Shown here piece by piece: positions 46,423-54,539 of a stretch of 64,000 bases of DNA (within the stretch, counting starts at the first letter, position 1; each line of letters starts with the position of its first letter). This DNA is from Phreatobacter oligotrophus (lineage in GTDB: Bacteria > Pseudomonadota > Alphaproteobacteria > Rhizobiales > Phreatobacteraceae), in NCBI RefSeq assembly GCF_003046185.1, contig NZ_PZZL01000004.1:186001-250000 (forward strand), in the 5' to 3' direction. A program made the translations under genes and the position numbers. The notes beneath the pieces were generated by a model, which saw nothing but the letters and a program-made list of their open reading frames with translations, was not told where the DNA came from and ran no database searches.

Positions 46423-46498
46423 GGGCCAGTGATGGGGGCCAGCGGCCCGTCTTTCAACAGACCGTCGGTCGAAAAATGCGTTGCGCGACGATTGGCCC

Positions 46499-46528
46499 TT
46501 GGCAGGTGCGAAACACCTGTGCTATTCG
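46499..46528 (+). promoter_or_regulatory. Probable sigma-70 promoter of tRNA-Asn
   Basis: TTGGCA (46499-46504), 18 bases, then TATTCG (46523-46528), 23 bases before the mature tRNA-Asn 5' end. The spacer contains the inverted repeat AGGTG-CGAAA-CACCT. Position and match to the consensus make this a reasonable promoter, but no start site is known. Confidence 0.5.
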
Positions 46529-46551
46529 CGCCGCTCTCACGACGAGCGTGA

Positions 46552-46626
46552 TCCTCGGTAGCTCAGTGGTAGAGCAACCGGCTGTTAACCGGTTGGTCGC
46601 TGGTTCGAATCCGGCCCGGGGAGCCA
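46552..46626 (+). tRNA. tRNA-Asn (GTT)
   Basis: The acceptor TCCTCGG (46552-46558) pairs with CCGGGGA (46616-46622, one T-G pair), the discriminator is G and CCA is encoded (46624-46626). The anticodon is GTT at 46584-46586 within CTGTTAA, reading Asn codons. The T arm has GGTTCGAATCC. Total length is 75 bases. It is followed at once by a strong terminator, and after that by an AT-rich stretch with unrelated genes. Confidence 0.97.
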
Positions 46627-46634
46627 TTAACATC

Positions 46635-46667
46635 AAGGGGTTAGCCGAAACTGGCTAACCCCTTTTT
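46635..46667 (+). terminator. Intrinsic terminator of tRNA-Asn
   Basis: GGGGTTAGCC (46637-46646), loop GAAACT, GGCTAACCCC (46653-46662) and TTTTT (46663-46667). The stem has ten perfect base pairs, extended by AA/TT. It lies 10 bases after the tRNA CCA and is the strongest terminator seen in the window. Confidence 0.9.
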
Positions 46668-46958
46668 GCTGTCCATCTGCGCGATATCTGCGAAGTCGGG
46701 GCTCGATACCGATTTGGCCGCCCCAGTGCCCCCTTCGAGAGAATCTCTCGCACAATGTCGGGCCGCGGATACGGCGTTTAGTCCGCGGACACTGCATAGG
46801 GTGGGATCGCAGCCCCGTCACCGGAACGAATGGACCGATGGCGGTCATTGAATCCGAACGCCGACGCCTTTCTCAAACGAGCGTGCTTGTCTTTCTTCAA
46901 GTCAGCTTCGATTACGCCGGTGCACCCGATAGCGCTGGCTTAGTGCACCCAATGGGCA
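46668..46958. other. Gene-free stretch after tRNA-Asn
   Basis: I found no convincing gene here. The stretch holds a perfect inverted repeat CGAGAGA-A-TCTCTCG (46736-46750) and two copies of CCGCGGA about 20 bases apart. On the minus strand a short open stretch (encoding DIVREILSKGALGRPNRYRA) follows a stop codon and may be the broken end of a gene, but it is too short to assign. It marks the transition from normal GC content to the AT-rich genes beyond 46959. Confidence 0.4.
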
Positions 46959-47879
46959 TTACCCATAATCCTTGGGCACTGATCTTTTCGGCCTCCGTGG
47001 CTTCCGGCCTAGGCCAGGGCTTTCGCCGCGCTGGCTCTTTTCGCTTGCTTGAGGCGGCTCTGATGGCGGCTTTTGCGGATCACTAACCGCCTCATGCAAC
47101 GCGTCTTGGTCTCTCGAAATGGCCGCAGACACTTGGATGAAATTCATCGGCGTTGAGAGCAGGACCAGAAATGCCAACGCCGCAATGTTGGCAAGGACCA
47201 CAAATAATGAGTAGGGTAAAAATGCCAACAGCGGCATGTTACCTGAAGACATGTAAATAGAAACCCCGATCGCCGAGTAGTGCATTAATAGAAAACTAAA
47301 AAATATTGCAAACATGAACGCCGAAACTAAAAAGAAAATCCGCCTCGCAGTTGGCGTTGTTTCAAAAAAATCATAGTTCCAGATGTTCATCTTTGAACGG
47401 AATATTTTGATAAAGAACTCGGAGAGACGGTCCGATGCCGTTGCGAATTCCGGGTCGCCACCGTGCGATCTTGCGTCCCGAATAGCATACTGATCCACAA
47501 TGGCCGAATAGGCCTGCCAATTAACGAAGGAGATCGCAAAAAACACGAAAGAGACACTTGCCAATAAAGTTAACGCCTCCAAAGCAATGGGTATCTCGGA
47601 AATTTTCACGCCAAAAATTGGCGTCTGTAAGCGGCTTCCATTGATGAATAGCATTGCAAAAATGTCTAGCACGACGAACGATCGCATTAGATTGTCGCGT
47701 CGACGCTCCGCCTCAGAGAGGCGCAACAGAAACCTCTTGTACGCTTTCCTCGTCTTGAGGTCTGGATTGAGCGCAATTTCTCTCTCTACCGTAAACATAA
47801 ATCGCACAATCGGCGATATTTTGATGGGCGACCTAACGAACGCGCCCGCCCCAGGCCCTTGGAACTCGCTGCCGGACAT
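46959..47879 (-). CDS. Four-span membrane protein of unknown function, foreign codon use
   Basis: This 306-residue protein has a charged N-terminal domain (about 1-70, KTRKAYKRFLLRLSEAERRR) followed by four hydrophobic segments: about 72-84 (short), 95-118 (ALEALTLLASVSFVFFAISF), 178-206 and 215-241 (LLAFLPYSLFVVLANIAALA). A polar C-terminal tail rich in Ser/Pro/Lys/Arg follows. The ATG at 47879 is used, with GCGGAAA upstream; a TTG two codons earlier is possible. Codons are markedly AT-rich, unlike the neighbours. It is divergent from the secreted protein at 47950 across 70 bases. I do not recognise the family. Confidence 0.7.
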   Translation of the reverse strand: MSGSEFQGPGAGAFVRSPIKISPIVRFMFTVEREIALNPDLKTRKAYKRFLLRLSEAERRRDNLMRSFVVLDIFAMLFINGSRLQTPIFGVKISEIPIALEALTLLASVSFVFFAISFVNWQAYSAIVDQYAIRDARSHGGDPEFATASDRLSEFFIKIFRSKMNIWNYDFFETTPTARRIFFLVSAFMFAIFFSFLLMHYSAIGVSIYMSSGNMPLLAFLPYSLFVVLANIAALAFLVLLSTPMNFIQVSAAISRDQDALHEAVSDPQKPPSEPPQASEKSQRGESPGLGRKPRRPKRSVPKDYG

Positions 47880-47949
47880 AGCCAATTTTCCGCTGATAAG
47901 TTGCGCGCATTCAGGCAGTATACCCTAGCGAGCAAGCAGGGGTAAAACT

Positions 47950-48585
47950 GTGCGCGCGATCTGCACAATTGTTCTCATGGCAATGGCAGCGTGGGGTAAT
48001 CCGGGGTTTGCGCGAGACGCACCTTTGCCCGCTCCCGCGCATGACCACGGGCTCTGGCGCGTCCACCGCAGTTTTGATCGACTGACCGATACGGTCTCGT
48101 GCATGGTGATTCACGAGTTCAACGAGAACCTAGCTCTGACACGCAGAGGGCTGATCTTCTTCTACAGGCACAGGGGCGGCATCGCCGGTTATCGATATAG
48201 GTTGGACGAGGCGCCAGCGACCAATTTACGCATCCCTTCTCGGTTAGATCGACTGACCGATACACTGACATTTCAGGGCCGCAACTTGGATGCGATCCTA
48301 AGAGCCAAGCGACTGCGCGTGTCCGCGATCACTCTAGCCGGGGGTGAAAACTTCGACGACATTGACCTGAATGGATTGACCCGAGCCCGCGCCGATATGC
48401 TCAACGGTTGCAATGTGCGGTCGGGTATGCCGTTGCCAGAACCTAGGCCCGACGCCGTTGGTGGAAGTAACGAGCACCCGATCACTGAGATTTTTCGCGA
48501 AATATATGACATTCCCCTTCATGAAAGGCGATTTTGGCAGCCTAATAGCGTGCCGGTTGACGACGAACTTAGGGCGGTGCAATAG
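47950..48585 (+). CDS. Secreted protein of unknown function with internal repeat
   Basis: This 211-residue protein starts at a GTG with AGGGG 7 bases upstream. A signal peptide (RAICTIVLMAMAAWGNPGFA after the initiator) predicts export. Two copies of DRLTDT (residues 43-48 and 100-105) are encoded by identical 17-base DNA stretches (48076-48092 and 48247-48263). The mature protein has cysteines at 51 and 154 that could pair, and the motif RHRGGIAGYRYRLDEAP between the repeats. It lies in the AT-rich insert, divergent from the membrane protein. A 7-bp inverted repeat (48601-48607/48619-48625) follows the stop. The function is unknown. Confidence 0.65.
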   Translation: MRAICTIVLMAMAAWGNPGFARDAPLPAPAHDHGLWRVHRSFDRLTDTVSCMVIHEFNENLALTRRGLIFFYRHRGGIAGYRYRLDEAPATNLRIPSRLDRLTDTLTFQGRNLDAILRAKRLRVSAITLAGGENFDDIDLNGLTRARADMLNGCNVRSGMPLPEPRPDAVGGSNEHPITEIFREIYDIPLHERRFWQPNSVPVDDELRAVQ

Positions 48586-48730
48586 AATATCAAATCGATA
48601 GAGAATATTAACGAAGACTATTCTCTGGGCACCGGAACGCGAGCATATCTAATTCGCGACGAATTGGCTAAACCACCTTGTTGCGGTCGCCACTATTAAC
48701 GATCTTGGTCGCGCAAGTCGAAATTCGCAC

Positions 48731-48762
48731 CCCCGAAACGCAGACCGCGTTTCGAGGGTTTT
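48731..48762 (+). terminator. Terminator-like hairpin at the end of the AT-rich insert
   Basis: CCC plus CGAAACGC (48731-48741), loop AGACC, GCGTTTCG (48747-48754), one bulged A, then GGG (48756-48758) and TTTT (48759-48762). It lies 146 bases past the last gene of the insert and about 95 bases before the photolyase start, where normal GC content resumes. It may end transcription of the insert. Confidence 0.55.
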
Positions 48763-48855
48763 GCTTTGGGCGGCCGTGGGGCACTCAACTCTGCCGAACC
48801 CGAACAATTTGCGGCCTGCGGTGAACCGGCCCTTCGCCCGCCCCGTAACCTCGCC

Positions 48856-50304
48856 ATGCCGCAAGCGCCTGTCATCGTTTGGTTCCGCGACGACCTCCGC
48901 CTCTCCGACAATCCCGCCCTCTCGAAGGCCGCGGCGAGCGGTGGGCCGGTCATCTGCCTTTACATCCGCGAGGAGACCGGCACCGGCCAGCGCGCCATGG
49001 GGGCCGCCGCCGCATGGTGGCTCGCCCAGAGCCTCAGGGCGCTGGGGGCGGATCTGGAGAGGCTGGGGCAGCGGCTCATCCTGCGCAGCGGCAAGGCGGC
49101 CGAGGTCCTGGCCTCCGTGATCGCCGAGACCGGCGCGGGCTCGGTCGTCTGGAACCGCCGGTACGACGCCGGCGGAATCGCCACCGACAAGGCCATCAAG
49201 AGCGATCTGGCGGCCCGTGGAATCACCGCCGAGAGCTTCGGCGCCAATCTCCTGCGCGAGCCATGGGAGGTGAAATCGGCGGTCGGCGAGCCGATGAAGG
49301 TCTTCACCCCCTTCTGGCGGGCCCACCAGCGCCTCGGTCACATCCGCGCGCCGCTGCGGGTGCCGACGGCCCTCCCCGCCTTCGCCGGGCCCGTGGCCAG
49401 CGAGACCGTTGAGGAATGGGGGCTGGAGCCGACCCGGCCGAACTGGGCCGCGGGCTTCACCGATCACTGGACGCCGGGTGAAGCGGGTGCGCAGGCGCGC
49501 CTCAAGGCGTTCCTCGCGGGCAGTCTCGATGGCTATGCCGACGGCCGCGATCGGCCGGACCGCGCCTCGACCTCGCGGCTGTCGCCGCACCTGCGGTTCG
49601 GCGAGATCTCGCCGGTGCAGATCTGGCACCGGACCCACATGGTGGCCGGCATGGAGCCGGGCCGCGATGTCTCGAAGTTCCTCGCCGAAGTGGGCTGGCG
49701 CGAATTCGCCTACCACCTGCTCTTCCACTTCCCCCATCTGCCCGAAGCCAATTACCAGCACCGCTTCGATGCCTTCCCCTGGCGCGCTGATGCGCCGGCG
49801 CTGAAGGCCTGGCAGAAGGGGCTGACGGGCTATCCCATCGTCGATGCGGGCCTGCGCGAGCTCTGGCACACCGGCTGGATGCACAACCGCGTGCGCATGA
49901 TCGTCGCATCCTTCCTGGTGAAGCACCTGCTCATCGACTGGCGCGCCGGCGAGGCCTGGTTCTGGGACACGCTGGTCGATGCGGATGTCGCCAACAATCC
50001 CGCGAGCTGGCAGTGGGTTGCCGGCTCAGGAGCTGACGCCGCCCCCTATTTCCGCATCTTCAATCCGATGCTGCAGGGCGAGAAGTTCGATCCGAAGGGC
50101 GACTATGTCCGCCGCTGGGTGCCGGAACTCGCCGGCCTCCCGGCCAAGGCGATCCACACGCCCTGGGAGGCGCCGCTCGCCATCTTGCACAAGGCCGGGG
50201 TGCGGCTGGGCGAGACCTATCCCAGGCCCATCGTGGACCACGACGCCGCGCGGGCGCGGGCGCTTGCCGCCTTCGCCACGATCCGCGAGCCGAGCGCCGC
50301 CTGA
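48856..50304 (+). CDS. phr: Deoxyribodipyrimidine photolyase (class I CPD type)
   Basis: This 482-residue flavoprotein repairs UV-made pyrimidine dimers using light. The N-terminal alpha/beta antenna domain begins PVIVWFRDDLRLSDNPAL. The C-terminal FAD domain has TSRLSPHLRFGEISPVQIWH, LRELWHTGWMHNRVRMIVAS and the tryptophan-rich WDTLVDADVANNPASWQWVA. The ATG at 48856 starts exactly at the fold; the frame runs upstream through a terminator-like hairpin with no ribosome site. It is the first gene after the AT-rich insert and has normal GC content. Confidence 0.95.
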   Translation: MPQAPVIVWFRDDLRLSDNPALSKAAASGGPVICLYIREETGTGQRAMGAAAAWWLAQSLRALGADLERLGQRLILRSGKAAEVLASVIAETGAGSVVWNRRYDAGGIATDKAIKSDLAARGITAESFGANLLREPWEVKSAVGEPMKVFTPFWRAHQRLGHIRAPLRVPTALPAFAGPVASETVEEWGLEPTRPNWAAGFTDHWTPGEAGAQARLKAFLAGSLDGYADGRDRPDRASTSRLSPHLRFGEISPVQIWHRTHMVAGMEPGRDVSKFLAEVGWREFAYHLLFHFPHLPEANYQHRFDAFPWRADAPALKAWQKGLTGYPIVDAGLRELWHTGWMHNRVRMIVASFLVKHLLIDWRAGEAWFWDTLVDADVANNPASWQWVAGSGADAAPYFRIFNPMLQGEKFDPKGDYVRRWVPELAGLPAKAIHTPWEAPLAILHKAGVRLGETYPRPIVDHDAARARALAAFATIREPSAA

Positions 50305-50377
50305 CCTGCACATGTCCGGGAACCACCAGAGGCATTGATGGATTTCTCAACTCGCCTAGACTGCCACGAGCGCTGGA

Positions 50378-50471
50378 GGGTGACCTCGGCTCTGGAGCGT
50401 CACCCGGCGCGGCCCGGAACCGCAGGGACGGACCGCTCGGTCGCCGCGACCCCGAGCGCAATGTGGGGTCC
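50378..50471 (+). promoter_or_regulatory. Structured leader upstream of cfa
   Basis: Two hairpins precede the cfa start. The first is GGGTGAC (50378-50384) / GTCACCC (50399-50405). The second has GCTCGG (50435-50440) / CCGAGC (50452-50457) with an alternative outer stem GGACC (50430-50434) / GGTCC (50467-50471). GGAGG lies further on at 50481. No T run follows the first, so it is not an ordinary terminator for the photolyase gene. It could be a cis-acting RNA for the SAM-dependent cfa gene; no known riboswitch consensus is matched. Confidence 0.35.
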
Positions 50472-50495
50472 GTCACACCCGGAGGCGCAGTCCCG

Positions 50496-51749
50496 ATGAG
50501 CATCACCGACCAACGCCACTCCTTTGCCGACACGATCGAGGTCACGCGCGACACGCTGCGGCGAGCCACCGCCGGCCTGCCCTCGCTGCTGCGCCTCGCC
50601 CTCGGCTATCCCCTCGCGATCCGCTACGGCCAGCTCACCATGCGGCTGCCGGACGGGCGCCGCCTGCTCTTCCGCGGCACGGAGCCCGGTCCGCAGGCCG
50701 AGATGATCGTCAACGATTTCGGCTTCGCCCGCCGGCTCATCCTCGACGGCGACCTTGGTTTCGCCGAGGCCTTCATCCGCCGCGAATGGGATACGCCCGA
50801 CCTGTCGGGCTTCCTCAATTTCTTCGCGGTCAACATGCACGCGGTGCGCAACCTCACGCGCTATAACCCGCTGGCGCGCCTGCTCCATCAGCTGCGGCAC
50901 TGGCGCAACCGCAACACGCGCAGCCAGGCGCGGCGCAACATCGCCGCCCATTATGACCTCGGCAACGCCTTCTACCGGGCCTGGCTCGACCCGAGCATGA
51001 CCTATTCCTCCGGGCTCTTCGTCACCGGAACGGAGACGCTGGAGGAGGCGCAGCTCGCCAAATATCGCCGTCTTGCCCGCGAGCTCGCGCTGAAGCCGGA
51101 CGACCACGTGCTCGAAATCGGCTGCGGCTGGGGCGGCTTCGCCGAGGTCGCCGCCAGGGAGTTCGGCGCCAAGGTCACCGGCCTGACCCTGTCGCAGGAG
51201 CAGTTCGACTACGCCACCGAGCGCATGGCCCGTCTCGGCCTGTCCGACCGGGTCACCATCAAGCTGCAGGACTACCGCGACGAGACCGGCCGCTATGACG
51301 CCGTCGCCTCCATCGAGATGTTCGAGGCGGTGGGCAAGGAATTCTGGCCGACCTATTTCGACCGCATCGCCGCCTGCCTTGCCCCCGGCGGGCGGGCCGG
51401 CCTGCAGGTCATCACCATCGACGAGAGCTATTGGGAGGGCTACCAGCGCGAGATCGACTTCATCCGCGCCTATATCTTCCCCGGCGGGATGCTGCCGACG
51501 CCGACCCACATGCGCGACCTGCCGCGCGCCAGCGGGCTCACCCTCGACACCGACCTGTCCTTCGGCCGCGACTATGCCCGCACGCTCCACGACTGGGCCG
51601 ACCGGTTCACTGCCTCCTGGCCGTCGCTGGCGCCGCTCGGCTTCGACGAGCGCTTCCAGCGCATGTGGCTCTACTACCTCTTCTATTGCGAGGCGGGCTT
51701 CAACACGGGCGGCATCGATGTGCGGCAGATGGTCTATCGCCGCACCTGA
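50496..51749 (+). CDS. cfa: Cyclopropane-fatty-acyl-phospholipid synthase
   Basis: This 417-residue SAM methyltransferase adds a methylene bridge to unsaturated acyl chains of membrane phospholipids. The SAM motif HVLEIGCGWGGFAEVAAREF, the substrate-binding FYRAWLDPSMTYSSGLF and the C-terminal WLYYLFYCEAGFNTGGIDV are all typical. An N-terminal lipid-binding domain (about 1-130) is present. The ATG at 50496 is preceded by GGAGG at about 10 bases. A structured leader lies upstream. Confidence 0.94.
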   Translation: MSITDQRHSFADTIEVTRDTLRRATAGLPSLLRLALGYPLAIRYGQLTMRLPDGRRLLFRGTEPGPQAEMIVNDFGFARRLILDGDLGFAEAFIRREWDTPDLSGFLNFFAVNMHAVRNLTRYNPLARLLHQLRHWRNRNTRSQARRNIAAHYDLGNAFYRAWLDPSMTYSSGLFVTGTETLEEAQLAKYRRLARELALKPDDHVLEIGCGWGGFAEVAAREFGAKVTGLTLSQEQFDYATERMARLGLSDRVTIKLQDYRDETGRYDAVASIEMFEAVGKEFWPTYFDRIAACLAPGGRAGLQVITIDESYWEGYQREIDFIRAYIFPGGMLPTPTHMRDLPRASGLTLDTDLSFGRDYARTLHDWADRFTASWPSLAPLGFDERFQRMWLYYLFYCEAGFNTGGIDVRQMVYRRT

Positions 51750-51837
51750 CCGCGGGCATTGACGCTTGGCGGGGTTGAGCGCGGATCGGGCCTCGGATAG
51801 CGTCCGCGGTCCCATCCACGCGCACCCCGCCGCGAGC

Positions 51838-52878
51838 ATGACCATTCATCCCAACGTCGTCGCTGCGATCGGCAACACGCCGCTCATCAAGCTTGAACGC
51901 GCCAGCGAGGCGACCGGCTGCACCATTCTCGGCAAGGCCGAGTTCATGAACCCGGGCCAGTCCGTGAAGGACCGGGCGGCGCTCTACCTCGTGCGCGACG
52001 CCATGGCCAAGGGCCTCGTCCGCTCCGGCGGCACGATCGTCGAGGGCACGGCGGGGAACACCGGAATCGGCCTTGCCATGGTCGGCCGCGCGCTCGGCCT
52101 CGATTGCATCATCGTCATCCCCGAGACCCAGTCGAAGGAGAAGAAGGACACGCTGCGCCAGCTCGGCGCGAGCCTCATCGAGGTTCCGGCGGCGCCCTAT
52201 GCGAATCCGAACAATTTCGTCCGCGTCTCCGAACGCACGGCCGCGCGCCTCGCCGCCGAGAATCCGAACGGCGCCTTCTGGGCCAACCAGTTCGACAATG
52301 TCGCCAACCGCCAGTCCCATATCGAGACCACCGGCCCGGAGATCTGGCGGGATACCAATGGCAAGATCGATGGCTTCATCTGCGCCATCGGCTCAGGCGG
52401 CACGCTGGCCGGCATCGCCATGGCGCTGAAGGAGCGCTCGCAGGCCATCACCATCGGCCTTGCCGACCCGATGGGCGCGGCGATGTATTCCTGGTTCACC
52501 CACGGCAAGCTGGAGGCCAGCGGCTCCTCGATCACCGAGGGCATCGGCCAGGGCCGGGTGACGAAGAATATCGAGGGCGCCCCGGTCGACGTCGCCTTCC
52601 AGATCCCCGACGAGGAAGCCATTCCCGTCATGTTCGACCTGCTCGAGCACGAGGGGCTCTGCGTCGGACCGTCGAGCGGCATCAACGTGGCGGGCGCCAT
52701 CCGCCTTGCCCGCCATCTCGGGCCTGGGCACACGGTCGTGACGATCCTCTGCGACTACGGCTTCCGCTACGCTTCGAAAATCTACGATCCGGCATTCCTG
52801 CGCAGCCGCGGCCTGCCGGTGCCCCATTGGCTGGAGCGCGCGCCCCAGCCGCTGATCGACCTCGTTCCGGTGAGCTGA
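51838..52878 (+). CDS. cysK: Cysteine synthase A (O-acetylserine sulfhydrylase)
   Basis: This 346-residue PLP enzyme of fold type II makes cysteine from O-acetylserine and sulfide. The PLP lysine is Lys44 in NPGQSVKDRAALYLV, the substrate loop is EGTAGNTGIGLAMVG and the PLP-phosphate loop is CAIGSGGTLAGIAMA. The EGTAGNTG form, in place of EPTSGNTG, is common in rhizobial cysteine synthases. It ends with a 1-base overlap to alaX (TGATG), so cysK, alaX and sseA form one operon. Confidence 0.92.
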   Translation: MTIHPNVVAAIGNTPLIKLERASEATGCTILGKAEFMNPGQSVKDRAALYLVRDAMAKGLVRSGGTIVEGTAGNTGIGLAMVGRALGLDCIIVIPETQSKEKKDTLRQLGASLIEVPAAPYANPNNFVRVSERTAARLAAENPNGAFWANQFDNVANRQSHIETTGPEIWRDTNGKIDGFICAIGSGGTLAGIAMALKERSQAITIGLADPMGAAMYSWFTHGKLEASGSSITEGIGQGRVTKNIEGAPVDVAFQIPDEEAIPVMFDLLEHEGLCVGPSSGINVAGAIRLARHLGPGHTVVTILCDYGFRYASKIYDPAFLRSRGLPVPHWLERAPQPLIDLVPVS

Positions 52879-53597
52879 TGCCGACCCTCTTCCTGTTCCG
52901 CGACGACGCCTATCTCGTTGAATGCGAGGCGACCGTCACCGAGGTCACCGAGAAGGATGGCAACGTCGCCGTCGGCCTCGACCGGACCGTCTTCTATCCG
53001 ACCGGCGGCGGCCAGCCCGGCGATGCCGGGATGATCCGGGTGGGCGATGTGGACATCCCCGTCGCGACGGCCGTCTATGGCGCGACGAAGAGCGACATCC
53101 TCCACGTCCTGGCGCCGGGCGCGACGCCGCCGGCCGTCGGCTCGACCGTGCTGGCGCGGATCGACTGGCCGACCCGCCACAAGCGGATGCGCATGCACAC
53201 GGGCCTGCACCTTCTGTCCGTCGCCCTGCCCTATCCCGTGACGGGCGGCTCCATCGGCACGGACGAGAGCCGGCTCGACTTCGACATTCCCGAGGCCGGG
53301 CTCGACAAGGACGCGATCACGGCGAAGCTCAACGCGCTCATCGCCACCGACGCCGCCGTGACCGAGCGCTGGATCACCGATGCCGAGCTCGAAGCCAATC
53401 CGGGCCTGGTCAAGACCATGAGCGTCAAGCCGCCCATGGGCTCCGGCCGCGTGCGGCTGGTCGACATCGCCGGCCTCGACCTGCAGCCTTGCGGCGGCAC
53501 GCATGTGCGCCGCACCGGCGAGATCGGCCCCATGGCGGTCTCGGCAATCGAGAAAAAAGGCAAGCAGAACCGGCGCGTGCGCGTCGTGTTCGCCTGA
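52878..53597 (+). CDS. alaX: Alanyl-tRNA editing protein AlaX
   Basis: This 239-residue stand-alone editing domain hydrolyses mischarged tRNA-Ala. Metal-binding motifs are HTGLHLLSV (HxxxH) and CGGTHVRRTG (CxxxH). The N-terminal FYPTGGGQPGDAG loop is like that of AlaRS and ThrRS editing domains. It removes Ser or Gly from tRNA-Ala. It is squeezed between cysK (1-base overlap) and sseA (12 bases), so it is tied to cysteine metabolism by position. Whether it also edits other tRNAs is unknown. Confidence 0.93.
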   Translation: MPTLFLFRDDAYLVECEATVTEVTEKDGNVAVGLDRTVFYPTGGGQPGDAGMIRVGDVDIPVATAVYGATKSDILHVLAPGATPPAVGSTVLARIDWPTRHKRMRMHTGLHLLSVALPYPVTGGSIGTDESRLDFDIPEAGLDKDAITAKLNALIATDAAVTERWITDAELEANPGLVKTMSVKPPMGSGRVRLVDIAGLDLQPCGGTHVRRTGEIGPMAVSAIEKKGKQNRRVRVVFA

Positions 53598-53609
53598 GGA
53601 GGACTGCCC

Positions 53610-54467
53610 GTGACCACCCTGCCCTCGCCCTGGCTGCGCTCCACCGACTGGCTGGCCGAGCATCTCGACTACCCCGACCTCGTCATCCTCGACGGCAGCT
53701 ATTTCCTGCCGACCCAGAAGCGTGACGCCGATGCCGAGTTCCTCGAGGCGCACATTCCCGGCGCCCAGCGCTTCGACATCGATGTGGTCAAGGATCCCGA
53801 TTCCGACCTGCCGCACATGATGCCGCCGGCAACGGTCTTCTCGGCCGCCTGCCGCAAGCTCGGCATCGGCGACGGCAAGTCGATCCTCATCTACGACGCA
53901 CTCGGCCTGTTCTCGGCCCCCCGCGTCTGGTGGATGTTCCGGAGCTACGGCGCCGAACGCGTCTTCATCCTCGACGGTGGCCTGCCGAAGTGGATCGCCG
54001 AAGGCCGTCCCGTTGAGAGCGGCCCGGCGCGCAACCGCGAGCCCCGCCACTTCACGCCCCGCCGCAACCACGGCGCCGTCGCCGATCTCGGCGACGTCAA
54101 GAAGGCTCTCGCCGGCGGCAAGGTGCAGGTGGTCGACGCCCGGCCCGCCGACCGCTTCCGCGGTGAGGCGCCCGAGCCGCGCGCGGGCCTGCGCGGCGGC
54201 CACATGCCCGGCGCCCTCAACGTGCCCTCCTCGGCCCTCGTCGAGAACGGCCGGCTCGTCTCGCAGGAGCGCATCCGCGACGCCTTCACCTCCGCCGGCG
54301 TCGATCTCGACCGTCCCGTCATCACCAGCTGCGGCTCCGGCGTCTCGGCTGGCATCCTCTGGCTCGGCCTCGACGCCCTCGGCAAGCAGCCGGCGGGCCT
54401 CTATGACGGCTCCTGGAGCGAATGGGGCGGCCGCGAGGATTGCCCGGTGGTCACCGGGCCGGCCTGA
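53610..54467 (+). CDS. sseA: 3-mercaptopyruvate sulfurtransferase
   Basis: This 285-residue protein has two rhodanese domains (about 7-135 and 160-280). The active-site loop VITSCGSGVSAGILWL carries the catalytic Cys with the CGSGVS ring typical of 3-mercaptopyruvate sulfurtransferase rather than thiosulfate sulfurtransferase. It moves sulfur from 3-mercaptopyruvate to thiols or cyanide. A GTG start is supported by GGAGGA 6 bases upstream. It ends the cysK-alaX-sseA operon, followed by a two-way terminator. Confidence 0.93.
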   Translation: MTTLPSPWLRSTDWLAEHLDYPDLVILDGSYFLPTQKRDADAEFLEAHIPGAQRFDIDVVKDPDSDLPHMMPPATVFSAACRKLGIGDGKSILIYDALGLFSAPRVWWMFRSYGAERVFILDGGLPKWIAEGRPVESGPARNREPRHFTPRRNHGAVADLGDVKKALAGGKVQVVDARPADRFRGEAPEPRAGLRGGHMPGALNVPSSALVENGRLVSQERIRDAFTSAGVDLDRPVITSCGSGVSAGILWLGLDALGKQPAGLYDGSWSEWGGREDCPVVTGPA

Positions 54468-54489
54468 CCTCCACAGAACCTGTACCAAC

Positions 54490-54516
54490 AAAAAAGGGCG
54501 CCGCGAGGCGCCCTTT
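54490..54516. terminator. Bidirectional terminator between sseA and aapP
   Basis: AAAGGGCGCC (54493-54502), loop GCGA, GGCGCCCTTT (54507-54516). On the plus strand the stem ends in TTT after sseA. On the minus strand it runs into a T run of six (from 54495 down to 54490) after aapP. It lies 23 bases after sseA and 24 bases after aapP, serving both convergent operons. Confidence 0.88.
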
Positions 54517-54539
54517 CCGTATCCGGAGGACCAGAGGCC

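Larger units (their letters stand above)
46668..48730. other. AT-rich insert (possible small genomic island)
   Basis: Between the tRNA-Asn terminator and the photolyase gene the base composition changes abruptly. For example only 16 of 60 bases are G or C in 47281-47340, against well over half in every gene on either side. The two genes inside (46959-47879 and 47950-48585) use many AT-ending codons, are divergent and match no family I know. Position next to a tRNA gene is typical of integration sites. No integrase, transposase or repeat of the tRNA 3' end was found, so the mobile origin is inferred only from composition and location. Confidence 0.55.

Noticed and set aside
46838-47086. Possible 82-residue gene on the plus strand
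   Set aside because: It overlaps the better supported membrane-protein gene on the minus strand and has no motif or good ribosome site.
48701-48740. Possible copy of the tRNA-Asn 3' end as an attachment site
   Set aside because: Only TTGGTCGC and a few T-arm bases agree with the tRNA; the match is too short and gapped to call a direct repeat.
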